Origin: an uncultured Bacillaceae bacterium
Lineage (GTDB): Bacteria; Bacillota; Bacilli; Bacillales; Caldibacillaceae
Direction: 5' to 3'
DNA length: 7,618 nucleotides
Assembly (NCBI GenBank): GCA_937934645.1
Contig: CALGYZ010000111.1
Coordinates: forward strand, 1-7,618
Shown: positions 6,079-7,618 of the stretch, piece after piece
Position numbering within the stretch: position 1 is the stretch's first letter
Layout of the letters: the number at the start of each line of letters is the position of its first letter
Notes under the pieces: generated by a model
What the model was told of the DNA's origin: nothing
What the model saw: only the letters and a program-made list of their open reading frames with translations
Database searches by the model: none
Made by a program: the position numbers and the translations under genes

Positions 6079-6744
6079 ATGGACGTAAATCTGGAAAATC
6101 TCAAGTTCGACGAAAAAGGACTGATTCCGGCCATTGTACAAGATTACCGTACGGGCAAAGTCCTTATGCTCGCTTACATGAATGAAGAATCGCTGAAAAA
6201 AACGCTGGAAACCAAAACAACCTGGTTCTATAGCCGGAGCAGGCAGGAGCTCTGGAATAAAGGAGCCACATCCGGCCATTTGCAGTATGTCAAAAGAATG
6301 ACATATGACTGTGATGGAGATGCCCTGTTAGTGGAAGTGAAGCAGGCCGGAGCGGCATGCCATACCGGTGAATACAGCTGTTTTCATAACAGGTTTTTTG
6401 CGGAATCAGCCTTCACCGGGTTTAACCGGGAAATTATCCATGAGCTGTATGAGTTTTTGCAGGAGCGGAAGAAAAATCCGATGGAAGGTTCTTACACAAG
6501 CTATTTATTTGAAAAGGGATTGGATAAAATTTTGAAAAAAATCGGGGAAGAGTCAACGGAGGTCATTATCGGTGCCAAAAATAACGACCGCTCCGAACTG
6601 ATTGCCGAGCTTGCGGATTTGATCTACCACTCGATCGTATTGATGATTGAAACAGGTGTCGGGATCGACGACTTGAAAAACGAGTTAAACAAACGGATGG
6701 AAAAGAAACAGCAAAAGGGAAAAGACAAAATTTTGCCGATGTAA
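6079..6744 (+). CDS. hisI: Bifunctional PR-AMP cyclohydrolase / PR-ATP pyrophosphohydrolase (HisIE)
   Basis: This fused enzyme does steps two and three: the HisE domain cuts PR-ATP to PR-AMP and pyrophosphate, and the HisI domain opens the adenine ring of PR-AMP to give ProFAR. In 221 residues the N-terminal HisI domain (about 1-105) shows SRSRQELWNKGATSGHLQ (52-69), the metal site DCDGD (77-81) and zinc cysteines C94 and C101 in CHTGEYSCF, with C78. The C-terminal HisE domain (about 120-210) is an all-alpha MazG-like fold with metal-binding EEST-E (157-161) and ELADLIYH (177-184). ATG 6079 follows the hisF stop by 1 nt, with AAGGAG at 6065-6070 inside hisF. Fused hisIE is normal in Bacillaceae. 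Confidence 0.96.
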   Translation: MDVNLENLKFDEKGLIPAIVQDYRTGKVLMLAYMNEESLKKTLETKTTWFYSRSRQELWNKGATSGHLQYVKRMTYDCDGDALLVEVKQAGAACHTGEYSCFHNRFFAESAFTGFNREIIHELYEFLQERKKNPMEGSYTSYLFEKGLDKILKKIGEESTEVIIGAKNNDRSELIAELADLIYHSIVLMIETGVGIDDLKNELNKRMEKKQQKGKDKILPM

Positions 6745-6749
6745 GGAGG
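6743..6749 (+). promoter_or_regulatory. hisC ribosome binding site supporting a GTG start
   Basis: AAGGAGG starts inside the hisIE stop and lies 6 nt before GTG at 6756. No in-frame ATG occurs until 6786, which would remove ten N-terminal residues and has no good site, so GTG is the likely start. Confidence 0.75.
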
Positions 6750-6755
6750 AGTACA

Positions 6756-7618
6756 GTGAGTAAATATTGGAGTGAAACCGCCCGAATGACCGATCCGTAT
6801 GTACCGGGGGAGCAGCCGAATGAGACCAGCATCATTAAGTTGAATACAAATGAAAATCCCTATCCTCCGTCACCGAAGGTTATTGAAGCGTTGAAAGAGG
6901 CTGCGGATGAATATTTACGGTTATATCCGGATCCTTCCGTGGAAGAATTGCGGGAAGAAATTGCCCGGTATTACCGTGTGAAAAAAGAACAGGTGTTTGT
7001 CGGAAACGGTTCCGATGAGGTGCTTGCCTTTTCTTTTCTGGCCTTTTTCGACCGGGATGAAACGATTTTATTTCCGGATATTACTTACAGTTTTTACCCG
7101 GTTTATGCAAAATTGTACAGCCTGAGGTATGAAGAAGTACCGTTAAATGATGACTTTACGATTCCTGTGGAAAAGTTTTTCCACTCGGAAGGGGGAGTTA
7201 TTTTTCCGAACCCGAACGCGCCAACAAGCCTTGATTTGCCTGTTGAAAGCATCAAAGCCATTTTACAGAACAATCCAGACCAGGCGGTCATCGTCGATGA
7301 AGCATATATTGACTTCGGCGGGATATCTTCCGTTCCGCTGATTCACGAGTATGACAACTTGCTTGTTATTCAAACTTTTTCCAAATCCCGTTCACTTGCC
7401 GGATTGCGGGTCGGGTTTGCCATCGGCAGTGAAGAGATGATTGAAGGGTTAAATCGGGTCAAAAACTCATTCAACTCCTACACGATCGACCGGATGGCCC
7501 TGGTCGGTGCAAAAGCGGCCATTCGGGATGAACAATATTTTGAAGAAACAAGACAGAAAATTATCCGGACCCGTGAACGGACGGCAAAACAATTGAGAGA
7601 TTTAGACTTTGAAGTTTT
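6756..7618 (+). CDS. hisC: Histidinol-phosphate aminotransferase (HisC), 3' end beyond window
   Basis: HisC is a PLP-dependent class I/II (fold type I) aminotransferase that converts imidazole acetol phosphate and glutamate to L-histidinol phosphate, step seven; in bacilli it often also serves aromatic amino acid synthesis. The visible 287 residues run in frame to the edge, and the family is about 350-365 aa. Features are KLNTNENPYPPSP (28-40), VGNGSDEVL (82-90), FPDITYSFYP (106-115), PNPNAPT (151-157), VDEAYIDF (180-187), and TFSKSRSLAGLRVG (207-220) with the PLP lysine K210 and R218 contacting phosphate. The start is GTG, 11 nt after hisIE. In B. subtilis hisC lies in the trp/aro supercluster, so its place here at the end of the his operon marks a different branch or arrangement. 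About 20% is missing off the right edge. Confidence 0.95.
   Translation, partial: MSKYWSETARMTDPYVPGEQPNETSIIKLNTNENPYPPSPKVIEALKEAADEYLRLYPDPSVEELREEIARYYRVKKEQVFVGNGSDEVLAFSFLAFFDRDETILFPDITYSFYPVYAKLYSLRYEEVPLNDDFTIPVEKFFHSEGGVIFPNPNAPTSLDLPVESIKAILQNNPDQAVIVDEAYIDFGGISSVPLIHEYDNLLVIQTFSKSRSLAGLRVGFAIGSEEMIEGLNRVKNSFNSYTIDRMALVGAKAAIRDEQYFEETRQKIIRTRERTAKQLRDLDFEV

Noticed and set aside
59..7618. Whole window as a novel system
   Set aside because: All full genes belong to known histidine biosynthesis families with intact motifs. No defence, toxin, mobile or CRISPR-like element is seen.

Overview
The window is one strand-consistent histidine biosynthesis operon from a low-to-moderate-GC Gram-positive bacterium, most likely a member of the Bacillaceae. 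The reasons are the strong AAGGAGG-type ribosome binding sites, the use of TTG and GTG starts, the short HisG paired with a HisZ, the PHP-type histidinol phosphatase HisJ in place of a HisB-fused phosphatase, the fused HisIE, and the order hisZ-G-D-B-(H)-A-F-IE. I cannot fix the genus from the sequence alone.

Layout. Positions 1-58 hold intergenic DNA beyond the end of hisJ and include half of what looks like a dispersed repeat or terminator arm. hisJ lies on the minus strand (59-844). A 136-bp AT-rich divergent control region (845-980) carries a candidate promoter for each direction and an 18-bp dyad placed so that one repressor could cover both. From 981 to the right edge the genes run on the plus strand: hisZ, hisG, hisD, hisB, a 100-bp gap, hisA, hisF, hisIE, and hisC, which is cut by the window end. 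Except at the hisB/hisA gap, junctions are tight: 0 nt, a 4-nt overlap, 10 nt, a 10-nt overlap, 1 nt and 11 nt. This implies one polycistronic, translationally coupled message.

Together the genes cover the pathway from PRPP + ATP to histidine: HisG/HisZ (step 1), HisE and HisI (2, 3), HisA (4), HisF (5), HisB (6), HisC (7), HisJ (8) and HisD (9, 10). The one missing part is HisH, the glutaminase subunit that feeds ammonia to HisF and is usually encoded between hisB and hisA in this gene order. No intact hisH is there. The end of the gap reads, with one in-frame stop and a small insertion, like the decayed last ~20 codons of a hisH gene, with its stop overlapping the hisA start. HisF itself keeps the residues that form the HisH-facing ammonia gate. 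The best reading is a secondary, possibly recent, deletion of hisH from an otherwise intact operon, with the activity either supplied in trans or replaced by free ammonia. I see no mobile element, CRISPR array, RNA gene or wholly new system; the hisH lesion and the shared operator are the points of interest.
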